A DNA stretch of 20,341 nucleotides. Origin: an uncultured Gammaproteobacteria bacterium (GTDB lineage Bacteria; Pseudomonadota; Gammaproteobacteria; Rariloculales; Rariloculaceae). The stretch's first letter is position 1; every line of letters begins with the position of its first letter. Below, in pieces: positions 1-6,461 of the stretch. The notes below the pieces were generated by a model that worked only from the letters and a program-made list of their open reading frames with translations, ran no database searches and was not told where the DNA came from. A program made the position numbers and the translations under genes. The DNA lies in assembly GCA_946887385.1 (NCBI GenBank), contig CAMPKU010000050.1, forward strand, positions 1 to 20,341, read 5' to 3'.

Positions 1-56
1 GCCGCGGCAAGGCACCACGCGTGACGGCGCCGCAGCGCCTGCGAGGACAAAAGGGC

Positions 57-1112
57 CTAGCCGAAGTTGATTTTGGCTTCGAGGTTGGAGCGGGAGTCGG
101 CGTTCGAGAGGGCTTCTTCCATGCTGATCGCGCCCCGGCGATAAAGCTCGAACAATGCCTGGTCGAAGCTTTGCATGCCGGGCTCTTTCGTATCCTTGAA
201 CGCTTCCTTCACGTTGCTGATGTCGCCTTTCAAGATCAGCTCGGAGATGTGCGGCGTGTTCAGCATGATCTCGACCGCAGCAACCCGCTTGCCCTCCTTC
301 GAGCGCACGAGCCGCTGCGAGATCACCACGCGCACGTATTGCGACAGGTCCATCAGCACCTGCTTGTGCTGATCGTTGGGATACATATTGATGATTCGAT
401 CGAGCGTTTCCGGCGAGTTGTTCGCATGCAGCGTAGCGATCGCCAGATGGCCGGTGCCGGCCAGGTCGATCGCGGCCTGCATCGTCTCCCGATCGCGAAT
501 CTCACCGATCAGGATCACGTCGGGCGCTTCGCGCATCGCGCTGCGCAAGGCGCGTTGATAAGACAACGTGTCGAGCCCAACTTCGCGCTGATTGACGATG
601 GACTTCTGATTGCTGTGCAGAAATTCGATCGGATCCTCGATCGTGACGATGTGCGACGCCGAATTCTTGTTGCGATGATCGATCATCGCGGCCAGCGTGG
701 TCGACTTGCCCGAGCCGCTGGCGCCCACCATGAGAATCAGCCCGCGCCGCAGCATGATCATGTCTTTCAAGATGTCGGGCATGCCGAGCGCATCGAGCTG
801 CGGCAGCTCCGGCGTGATGAAGCGCAGCACCATCGCCACGTTACCGCGCTGATGGAACACGTTGACGCGGAACCGGCCTAGCCCCGCTTCCGAGATCGCG
901 AAATCGATCTCGAGATCGCGCGTGAATTGCTCGAGCTGCTGCTCATTCATGAGCTCCAGCGCCGCCTGGCGCACCATCTTCGGCGTGAGCTCCACCTGGT
1001 TGACGGGCATGATCTTGCCGTCGATCTTGATCATCACGGGCGCATAGGTGGTAAAAAAGAGGTCCGAGGCCCTCTTGTCGACCATCAGCTTGAATAACGG
1101 TTTAACGTTCAT
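57..1112 (-). CDS. PilT/PilU-family type IV pilus retraction ATPase, third tandem paralogue (PilU-like)
   Basis: This 351-aa protein is a hexameric secretion-type ATPase of the PilT/PilU family, expected at the cytoplasmic base of type IV pili, where these ATPases drive pilin disassembly. All four signature boxes are intact: Walker A GASGSGKS (130-137), Asp box TIEDPIE (157-163), Walker B ILIGEIRD (200-207) and His box TGHLAIATLHA (220-230). It lacks the AIRNLIRE motif of true PilT and has HISELILKGD (288-297) there, so I place it on the PilU side. It follows pilU on the same strand after a 27-base gap, so it is probably the last gene of a pilT-pilU-paralogue operon. The ribosome site before the ATG is weak, which suggests translational dependence on pilU. 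The family call is firm. Its role as accessory retraction motor, c-di-GMP-type regulator or redundant copy is unknown. Confidence 0.93.
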   Translation of the reverse strand: MNVKPLFKLMVDKRASDLFFTTYAPVMIKIDGKIMPVNQVELTPKMVRQAALELMNEQQLEQFTRDLEIDFAISEAGLGRFRVNVFHQRGNVAMVLRFITPELPQLDALGMPDILKDMIMLRRGLILMVGASGSGKSTTLAAMIDHRNKNSASHIVTIEDPIEFLHSNQKSIVNQREVGLDTLSYQRALRSAMREAPDVILIGEIRDRETMQAAIDLAGTGHLAIATLHANNSPETLDRIINMYPNDQHKQVLMDLSQYVRVVISQRLVRSKEGKRVAAVEIMLNTPHISELILKGDISNVKEAFKDTKEPGMQSFDQALFELYRRGAISMEEALSNADSRSNLEAKINFG

Positions 1113-1139
1113 GAGAAAAGCGGCCGCCCCGGCAAACGC

Positions 1140-2297
1140 CTAGAACCGGCTTTCTTTTTCTTCCTCGGCGAGCTGCAAACTTTCGCCGTGCTCGCTCGCC
1201 GCCGCACCCTCGCGCTTGCTTTGAAGCTTGATCTTGAGCCGCAGCTCGTTCTTCGAGTCGGCGTTGCGCAACGCCTCTTCGTACGAGATGGTGCCGTCTT
1301 CGTAGAGCTGAAAGAGCGCTTGGTCGAACGTTTGCATGCCGAGGCGTGTGGACTTGGCCATGATGTCTTTGATCATAGCTACCTCGCCGCGGAAGATGAG
1401 GTCGCTGATCAACGGCGATGCAAGCATGATCTCCATCGCCGCCACGCGGCCCATCTTGTTCTCGCGCGGCAAGAGCCGCTGCGAAATCATCGCCGTGATG
1501 TTCAACGACAGATCCATGAGGAGCTGATGGCGCCGCTCCTCGGCGAAGAAGTTGATGATGCGATCGAGCGCCTGGTTGGCGCTGTTCGCGTGCAGCGTGG
1601 CCACGCACAGGTGCCCGGTCTCGGCGAATTGAATCGCGTAGTTCATCGTGTCCTGGTCGCGGATCTCGCCGATCATGATCACGTCGGGCGCCTGACGTAG
1701 CGTGTTCTTCAGCGCGTTGTGCCAGTTGTCGGTATCGACGCCCACCTCGCGATGCGTGACGACGCAGCCGCGATGCGGATGAACGTATTCGACGGGGTCT
1801 TCGATCGTGATGATATGGCCGCGGCTGTTCTCGTTGCGGTGGCCGATCATTGCCGCCAGCGTGGTCGACTTACCGGAGCCCGTTCCGCCCACGACGAGGC
1901 ACAGGCCGCGCTTTGTCATCGCCACGTCTTTGAGCTGCCCGGGCAGGTCGAGATCTTCGAACGACGGAATCTTGGTGACGATCGTGCGAATGACGGCGCC
2001 TACGTGCCCTTGGGCAACGAACGCGCTCACGCGAAACCGGCCGATGCCCTGCGGGGCGATGGCGAAGTTGCACTCTTTCGTCGCGTCGAACTCTTTCGCC
2101 TGCTTGTCGTTCATGATCGAGCGCACGATCAGCGAGCTCTGTGCCGACGTGAGAGGCCGATCCGCGAACGGTCGAATCGTGCCGTCGATCTTGATGGCGG
2201 GCGGAAAGTCGGCCGTGATGAAGAGGTCCGAACCATTGTTCTCGACCATCTTCTTCAGCAAGTTCTGCGTGAGTCGTACCGCTTGATCGCGCTCCAT
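1140..2297 (-). CDS. pilU: Type IV pilus retraction ATPase PilU
   Basis: This 385-aa protein is the PilU accessory retraction ATPase, which in other bacteria works with PilT to raise retraction force. Walker A is GGTGSGKS (137-144), Asp box TIEDPVE (164-170), Walker B IMIGEIRD (207-214) and His box TGHLCVATLHA (227-237). The MERDQA start and the THREVGVDTDNW stretch resemble the betaproteobacterial type of PilU as I remember it. PLISDLIFRG replaces PilT's AIRNLIRE. A charged C-terminal tail (about 360-385, rich in E, S and K) extends beyond the ATPase fold and is absent from the next paralogue. The ATG is preceded by AAGGAG (2307-2312) at nine bases. The gene starts 45 bases after pilT ends. 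Being PilU-type, it probably needs PilT for motility; that is family knowledge, not seen here. Confidence 0.95.
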   Translation of the reverse strand: MERDQAVRLTQNLLKKMVENNGSDLFITADFPPAIKIDGTIRPFADRPLTSAQSSLIVRSIMNDKQAKEFDATKECNFAIAPQGIGRFRVSAFVAQGHVGAVIRTIVTKIPSFEDLDLPGQLKDVAMTKRGLCLVVGGTGSGKSTTLAAMIGHRNENSRGHIITIEDPVEYVHPHRGCVVTHREVGVDTDNWHNALKNTLRQAPDVIMIGEIRDQDTMNYAIQFAETGHLCVATLHANSANQALDRIINFFAEERRHQLLMDLSLNITAMISQRLLPRENKMGRVAAMEIMLASPLISDLIFRGEVAMIKDIMAKSTRLGMQTFDQALFQLYEDGTISYEEALRNADSKNELRLKIKLQSKREGAAASEHGESLQLAEEEKESRF

Positions 2298-2342
2298 TCC
2301 GAGGCGCTCCTTTGAAGTGCAGGCTTAAACGCTCGACGCTCT

Positions 2343-3386
2343 CTAGAAGCTTTCTTTGTTGACGGCCTTGAAGCGGGCTTCCTCTTTCGTGATCAGCCCC
2401 TTCATCATCAGCTCCTGCAGGTTCTGGTCCAGCGTTTGCATGCCTTGAGCTTGACCGGTTTGGATTGCGGAATACATCTGCGCAATCTTGCCTTCGCGGA
2501 TCAAGTTACGAATGGCCGGCGAACCGATCATGATCTCGTGGGCCGCGATACGGCCGCCGCCCACGCGCTTCAGCAACGTTTGCGAGATCACCGCGCGCAG
2601 CGACTCCGAAAGCATGCTGCGCACCATCTCTTTCTCGGCCGCCGGAAACACGTCCACGATGCGATCGATCGTCTTGGCGGCGGAGCTGGTGTGCAGAGTT
2701 CCGAACACCAAATGGCCCGTCTCGGCGGCAGTGAGCGCCAGCCGAATCGTTTCGAGGTCGCGCATCTCGCCCACGAGGATGACGTCGGGATCCTCGCGCA
2801 ACGCCGAGCGCAGCGCTTCGCTGAACCCGTGCGTGTCGCGGTGCACTTCACGCTGGTTGATCAACGAGCGCTTGCTTTCGTGCACGAACTCGATCGGGTC
2901 TTCGATGGTGATGATGTGATCGGGCTTGTTGTCGTTGACGTAGTCCACCATGCCGGCGAGCGTGGTGGACTTGCCGGAGCCCGTGGGCCCGGTGACGAGC
3001 ACCAAGCCGCGCGGATGCATGGAGATGTCTTTGAAGATGCGCGGAGCGCCGAGATCGTCGAGGCTCAGGATGACCGAGGGAATCGTTCTGAACACTGCGG
3101 CGCAGCCGCGGTTCTGATTGAAGGCGTTGACGCGAAAGCGCGCGAGCTTCGGAATCTCGAACGAGAAGTCAGTTTCCAAGAACTCTTCGAAGTCCTTGCG
3201 CTGCTTGTCGTTCATGATGTCGTAAACCATACTGTGCACTTCTTTGTGCTTCAGTGGCGGCATGTTGATTCGTTTCACGTCGCCGTCGACGCGAATGATC
3301 GGGGGAACACCCGAGGACAAGTGCAGGTCCGACGCGTTGTTCTTGACGGCAAATGCGAGTAGTTGCGCAATATCGACCGCGGCCAT
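2343..3386 (-). CDS. pilT: Type IV pilus retraction ATPase PilT
   Basis: This 347-aa protein is canonical PilT, the motor that depolymerises type IV pili for twitching motility, DNA uptake and surface sensing. The N-terminal PAS-like domain (about 1-100) precedes the RecA-like ATPase core. Walker A is GPTGSGKS (133-140), Asp box TIEDPIE (160-166), Walker B ILVGEMRD (203-210) and His box TGHLVFGTLHT (223-233). The AIRNLIREGK segment (291-300) matches the AIRNLIRE motif that marks genuine PilT and separates it from the two downstream paralogues. Length matches the family (about 344 aa). The ATG has AAGGAG (3391-3396) four bases upstream. It is the first gene of the minus-strand trio and is divergent from yggS, as in pseudomonads. 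Confidence 0.97.
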   Translation of the reverse strand: MAAVDIAQLLAFAVKNNASDLHLSSGVPPIIRVDGDVKRINMPPLKHKEVHSMVYDIMNDKQRKDFEEFLETDFSFEIPKLARFRVNAFNQNRGCAAVFRTIPSVILSLDDLGAPRIFKDISMHPRGLVLVTGPTGSGKSTTLAGMVDYVNDNKPDHIITIEDPIEFVHESKRSLINQREVHRDTHGFSEALRSALREDPDVILVGEMRDLETIRLALTAAETGHLVFGTLHTSSAAKTIDRIVDVFPAAEKEMVRSMLSESLRAVISQTLLKRVGGGRIAAHEIMIGSPAIRNLIREGKIAQMYSAIQTGQAQGMQTLDQNLQELMMKGLITKEEARFKAVNKESF

Positions 3387-3444
3387 AGCACTCCTTTCGC
3401 GCGCGCCCTAGCCCCGCTGCAAGCGGGCTGCATGAGAAGTTGAC

Positions 3445-3450
3445 AGTATA
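3445..3450 (-). promoter_or_regulatory. Possible -10 element for pilT (TATACT)
   Basis: Read on the minus strand this is TATACT, five of six bases of the sigma-70 -10 consensus, about 60 bases before the pilT ATG. I see no convincing -35 at 16-18 bases. A TTGACA on the plus strand (3440-3445) abuts it and could be a -35 for yggS, but no good -10 follows. The pilT-yggS gap is only 85 bases, so divergent promoters must be close or overlapping. The assignment is tentative. Confidence 0.35.
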
Positions 3451-3471
3451 GCCAAGGGCTCCCGGCAAAGC

Positions 3472-4149
3472 GTGACTGAAATCACGATGTATCTGGCAGA
3501 TATCCGCGAGCGTGTCGCGCGCGCAGCGAACGTCGCAGGCCGCTCTGCCGAGAGCGTGACGCTCGTCGCCATCAGCAAGCAGCAACCGGCGTCGCAAGTC
3601 GCCGCCGCGCATCGCGCCGGCGTAACACACTTCGGCGAAAGCTACGTGCAAGAAGCGCTGCCGAAGATTGCGGCGCTCGCGAATTTGCCGCTCGTTTGGC
3701 ACTTCGTCGGCAAGCTGCAAACCAACAAGACGCGCCAGGTTGCCGAAGCGTTCGCCTGGGTGCACACCGTGGATCGATTGAAGATTGCGCAGCGGTTGAG
3801 CGAGCAGCGGCCGCCTCATGCACCGCCGCTGAACGTGCTCATTCAAGTGAATCAAGGCGGCGAAGAACACAAAGGCGGTGCGCCGGCAGCCGAGGTAGCC
3901 GAGCTCGCGCGCGCAGTAGCGGCCCTGCCGCGGCTCGCGCTTCGCGGGCTCATGACCTTGCCGCCGAACGACGACGCCGCGGCGCACTGGTTCGCCGAGC
4001 TGGCCGCCTTACGCGCGCGGCTCGAGCGCGACGGCATTGCTCTCGACACCCTGTCCATGGGCATGTCCGCCGACTTCGAGGCAGCCGTCGCCGCCGGTGC
4101 CACCTTCGTGCGCATCGGCACGGCCCTTTTCGGCGCTCGCCCCCCCTAG
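3472..4149 (+). CDS. yggS: YggS/PLPBP family pyridoxal-phosphate homeostasis protein
   Basis: This 225-aa protein belongs to the YggS/PROSC (PLPBP) family: a single TIM barrel that binds pyridoxal 5'-phosphate and helps balance vitamin B6 and amino-acid pools, without a demonstrated enzyme reaction. The PLP lysine is K36 in VAISKQQP, the same position as in E. coli. Further family signatures are HFGESYVQEA (about 50-59), WHFVGKLQTNK (about 78-88), GLMTLPP and the C-terminal MGMSADFEAAV and RIGTALFG segments, which bind the phosphate. I chose the GTG at 3472 because it gives the usual N-terminus (MTEITMYLADIRERV); the ATG at 3487 would start at MYLADIRERV and cannot be excluded. It is followed by yggT, its usual companion, although proC, which lies between them in pseudomonads, is absent. 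Confidence 0.95.
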   Translation: MTEITMYLADIRERVARAANVAGRSAESVTLVAISKQQPASQVAAAHRAGVTHFGESYVQEALPKIAALANLPLVWHFVGKLQTNKTRQVAEAFAWVHTVDRLKIAQRLSEQRPPHAPPLNVLIQVNQGGEEHKGGAPAAEVAELARAVAALPRLALRGLMTLPPNDDAAAHWFAELAALRARLERDGIALDTLSMGMSADFEAAVAAGATFVRIGTALFGARPP

Positions 4150-4150
4150 T

Positions 4151-4167
4151 CCGCGGCTTCGCCGCGG
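4151..4167 (+). other. GC-rich hairpin between yggS and yggT
   Basis: The sequence CCGCGGC-TTC-GCCGCGG is a perfect 7-bp stem with a 3-nt loop, beginning one base after the yggS stop codon. No T-run follows, so it does not look like a classical intrinsic terminator. It may stabilise the yggS mRNA end or modulate read-through into yggT. The structure is seen directly; its function is inferred. Confidence 0.45.
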
Positions 4168-4204
4168 CGTGTTATCGTCGCGGCATCGATCGAGTGATTG
4201 GCCG

Positions 4205-4750
4205 ATGCAAAGCGCACTCATTTTTCTCGTCAAGACCCTTGCCGATCTCTACCTGCTCACTTTTCTTCTGCGCTTCATCATGCAGTGGGTGCGTGCGAGC
4301 TATTACAACCCGCTCGCGCAGTTCGTATTCAAGGTGACGAATCCGCTCGTGGCGCCCGCGCGGCGCGTGCTGCCGAGCGTTGGCGGCCTGGACACGCCCA
4401 CGCTCGTAGTGCTGTTCGTCCTCGAGTTTGCGGTGACGTTCGCTCTTTTGCGGCTCGCCGGCATCCCGTTGCCGCTGCCCGAGACGCTTCTGTACTCGAT
4501 TTTGCGCCTCATCGCGCTCGCGCTTTGGTTTTACACGGTGGCGCTGTTCATCTATGTGGTCTTGAGCTGGTTCGGCAATCGCGGGATGAACCCGATGGCC
4601 GAGTTACTCGGCGAGCTCGTGGAGCCGCTGCTGCGCCCGGCGCGGCGGCTGTTGCCGCCGATCGGCGGGCTCGATCTCTCGCCGCTCATCGTGATCCTGC
4701 TGCTGCAAGCGGCCATGATCGCCCTGCCGTTGCCGGTCTACCTTCGCTAA
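4205..4750 (+). CDS. yggT: YggT family integral membrane protein
   Basis: This 181-aa inner-membrane protein has two YGGT repeats. Each has a hydrophobic segment followed by the signature N-P-(L/M)A-...-P-(L/A)...P-A-R-R-(V/L)-LP: NPLAQFVFKVTNPLVAPARR in the first half and NPMAELLGELVEPLLRPARR in the second. Each repeat ends with a further GGLD-plus-hydrophobic stretch, so about four membrane segments are expected. The family is linked by gene neighbourhood to yggS and in some bacteria to osmotic tolerance or division-plane organisation, but its biochemical role is not settled. I chose the ATG at 4205; a longer open frame reaching back to 4037 lies inside yggS in another frame and is rejected. 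It begins 55 bases after yggS and is probably co-transcribed. Confidence 0.93.
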   Translation: MQSALIFLVKTLADLYLLTFLLRFIMQWVRASYYNPLAQFVFKVTNPLVAPARRVLPSVGGLDTPTLVVLFVLEFAVTFALLRLAGIPLPLPETLLYSILRLIALALWFYTVALFIYVVLSWFGNRGMNPMAELLGELVEPLLRPARRLLPPIGGLDLSPLIVILLLQAAMIALPLPVYLR

Positions 4751-4848
4751 GAGTCCGTGCGAGCAAGGCGCCTGGACAGCTTCCGCGCGCGCGGGTAATG
4801 TCGGTCGTGCTGCACGAGACTATCGGCGTACAGCACTGGGGAGGAAGA

Positions 4849-5346
4849 ATGGTCGGACGCATTCGCACGCTGGCTTGCCTCGTGGTGGCGGCGGGTCTCG
4901 TTGGTTGCGAGCCCACGAACGGCGTCGACGTCACGAACACCCAAGAAGGCGTGCTGCCTGCAACCGAAAGCTCGAAAGATTTCGGCGACTACATCGTTTA
5001 TTTCAACGCCTTGAATACCGATCAGCTGTCGCCGGAAATCGCTCGCGAGTACGGCATCGTCCGCAGCAAGAGCCGCGCAATGCTCACCGTCAGTATCCAT
5101 CGCCAGCTCGAGAACGGCCAGACGGAGGCGGTCACGGGCGCGGTGTCGGCGTCGGCCATCAACTTGAACGGCCAGCTCGAGACGATGACGTTGCGCGAGA
5201 TCCGCGAAGAGGCCGCCATCTACTACGTCGGCGAGCTCGGCATCACCAACGGCGAGGTGCTCATCTACACGATCGACGCCACGCCGAGCAACGAGCCGAG
5301 CCGATTCACGGTGCGCTTCAAGAAGCAGTTCTTCATCGACGAGTGA
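4849..5346 (+). CDS. DUF4426-type lipoprotein
   Basis: This 165-aa protein has a lipoprotein signal peptide: positive MVGRIR, a hydrophobic run, then lipobox LVGC with the acylated cysteine at position 20. After cleavage it would be anchored to the membrane facing the periplasm; residue +2 is E, not D, so outer-membrane sorting by Lol is plausible. The mature part (FGDYIVYFNALNTDQLSPEI... YGI.RSK) resembles the DUF4426 family, whose pseudomonad member lies in the same neighbourhood near yggT. Function is unknown. The start is fixed by GGAGG four bases before the ATG and by the signal peptide; an in-frame ATG at 4798 has neither. The 98-base gap after yggT contains a small inverted repeat (TCGTGC-T-GCACGA, 4805-4817). 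Confidence 0.8.
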   Translation: MVGRIRTLACLVVAAGLVGCEPTNGVDVTNTQEGVLPATESSKDFGDYIVYFNALNTDQLSPEIAREYGIVRSKSRAMLTVSIHRQLENGQTEAVTGAVSASAINLNGQLETMTLREIREEAAIYYVGELGITNGEVLIYTIDATPSNEPSRFTVRFKKQFFIDE

Positions 5347-5353
5347 CGCGCGC

Positions 5354-5809
5354 TCATTCCGCCTCTCGCACCCGGTTGCGGATGCGGATGAGATCGGAGT
5401 GCGGCACGTACAAGAGATCGGCGATTCTGCGCACGAGATGATCCTCGTGCTTGTCCAGCCGCCGATCCGCCAACGCCACTTGCCAAAGCATCTCCACCAC
5501 GCGCAGCTTCTCGGCAACCGATAGCTGCTCGTGCAAGCGGCGAGTGAACTGCTGCAGCTCCACGGCTTGATCGGCTGCATTGCGTGCTTCTTCGTGGAGC
5601 AGCGCTGCGTCTGCATCGTTGAGCGCGAAAAATTGCTTCAGCGACTCGAGAATCGCGGTGTCCTCGGCGAAATCGCCTGCGAAATCGGCGCGCGCCACCT
5701 CGATCAGCAGCAGCGCCGTTGCCACGCGCAGCGCGTGCTCGCGCGCAGCCGGGTCGTCGTTGGCGCGGTCGAAACCCGTGTCGAACAATGCGGCTAGCTT
5801 ACGCAGCAT
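5354..5809 (-). CDS. TerB-like (tellurite resistance TerB family) protein
   Basis: This 151-aa, all-helical, soluble protein resembles the TerB/DjlA-N-terminal fold. Visible signatures are LLIEVARADF (first acidic helix), then EKLRVVEMLWQVALADRRLDKHEDHLVRRIADLL near residues 103-136, the typical 'A-D-G-x-hx-x-E-x-x-h-h-R-x-h-x-x-x-L' core with acidic positions that may bind metal. A longer frame to 5842 exists, but the ATG at 5809 is chosen because AGGAGG (5818-5823) sits eight bases upstream. That start overlaps the hydrolase stop by 11 bases, indicating translational coupling. It is the last gene of an htpG-hydrolase-terB run and converges on the lipoprotein gene with a 7-base gap. A single stand-alone TerB domain does not imply tellurite resistance; the role is unknown. 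Confidence 0.78.
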   Translation of the reverse strand: MLRKLAALFDTGFDRANDDPAAREHALRVATALLLIEVARADFAGDFAEDTAILESLKQFFALNDADAALLHEEARNAADQAVELQQFTRRLHEQLSVAEKLRVVEMLWQVALADRRLDKHEDHLVRRIADLLYVPHSDLIRIRNRVREAE

Positions 5810-6461
5810 CGGGACTGCCTCCTGTTCGAAAGTCGCCGGCAAAGACCGCCGTCACCGCTTCGGCCACGGCCGGCAAGTGCCCGTGAAAGAAATGCCCTAC
5901 GCCCGGCAGCAGCACCACGTGCGGCGGCGTAGCGAGCGACGCGCACCACTCGAGCACGGGAGCGGCCGGCACGACGTTGTCGGCCTCGCCGTGGATCAGC
6001 AGCCAGGGGCAGGCCGGCGGCGCGAAGCCGGCCGCCAGCCGGTCGATCGGCGGCGCCACCGTGACGAGCCCTGCGGGCGCCACACGCGCGGCGATCGCCG
6101 CGGCAACGGCGGCCCCGAAGGAAAAGCCGGCAAGGTACAAGCGGCGGCCGGGCCAGCGCGCGCGGCACCACGCCACCACGGCCAACGCGTCGTCACGCTC
6201 GCCGATGCCATCCGCGTGGCTCCCGGCCGAAGAGCCTACGCCGCGAAAATTGAACCGCACGGCGTCGGCACCGAGCCGATTGAAAGCCCGTGCCACAGTG
6301 GTGACGACCTTGTTGGTCATCGTTCCCTGCTGGAGCGGGTGCGGATGACACACGACGGCCGTTGCGCTCGCCGGCTGCCGGCTCGAGTCGATGGCCGCTT
6401 CGAGCGGCCCTACCGGTCCCAAGATTTCGACGTCGGCCGCCGCTGCTCGCCGCTCACTCAC
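5799..6461 (-). CDS. Alpha/beta hydrolase (COG2945-like)
   Basis: This 220-aa, single-domain serine hydrolase has the N-terminal CHPHPLQQGTMTNKVV segment typical of the small COG2945-type hydrolases and of dienelactone-hydrolase relatives. The nucleophile elbow is GFSFG with Ser114, the likely acid is Asp161 (HGEADNVVP) and the likely base is His190 (GVGHFFHG). There is no signal peptide, so it should be cytoplasmic. Substrate is unknown; esterase, thioesterase or peptidase activity is possible. I place the start at the GTG at 6461, which overlaps the htpG stop in a GTGA quartet; the longer frame to 6743 lies inside htpG. Overlap at both ends (htpG before, terB after) argues for one translationally coupled transcript with the chaperone. 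Confidence 0.85.
   Translation of the reverse strand: MSERRAAAADVEILGPVGPLEAAIDSSRQPASATAVVCHPHPLQQGTMTNKVVTTVARAFNRLGADAVRFNFRGVGSSAGSHADGIGERDDALAVVAWCRARWPGRRLYLAGFSFGAAVAAAIAARVAPAGLVTVAPPIDRLAAGFAPPACPWLLIHGEADNVVPAAPVLEWCASLATPPHVVLLPGVGHFFHGHLPAVAEAVTAVFAGDFRTGGSPDAA

Noticed and set aside
26..39. GGCGC-CGCA-GCGCC hairpin downstream of the third ATPase gene
   Set aside because: Only a 5-bp stem with no T-run, expected by chance at this GC content; not supported as a terminator.
3169..3987. Minus-strand 272-aa frame upstream of pilT
   Set aside because: Runs antisense through yggS and into pilT in another frame; compositional shadow.
4198..4848. Upstream extension of the lipoprotein frame
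   Set aside because: It overlaps yggT in another frame and would bury the lipobox; the signal peptide and GGAGG fix the start at 4849.
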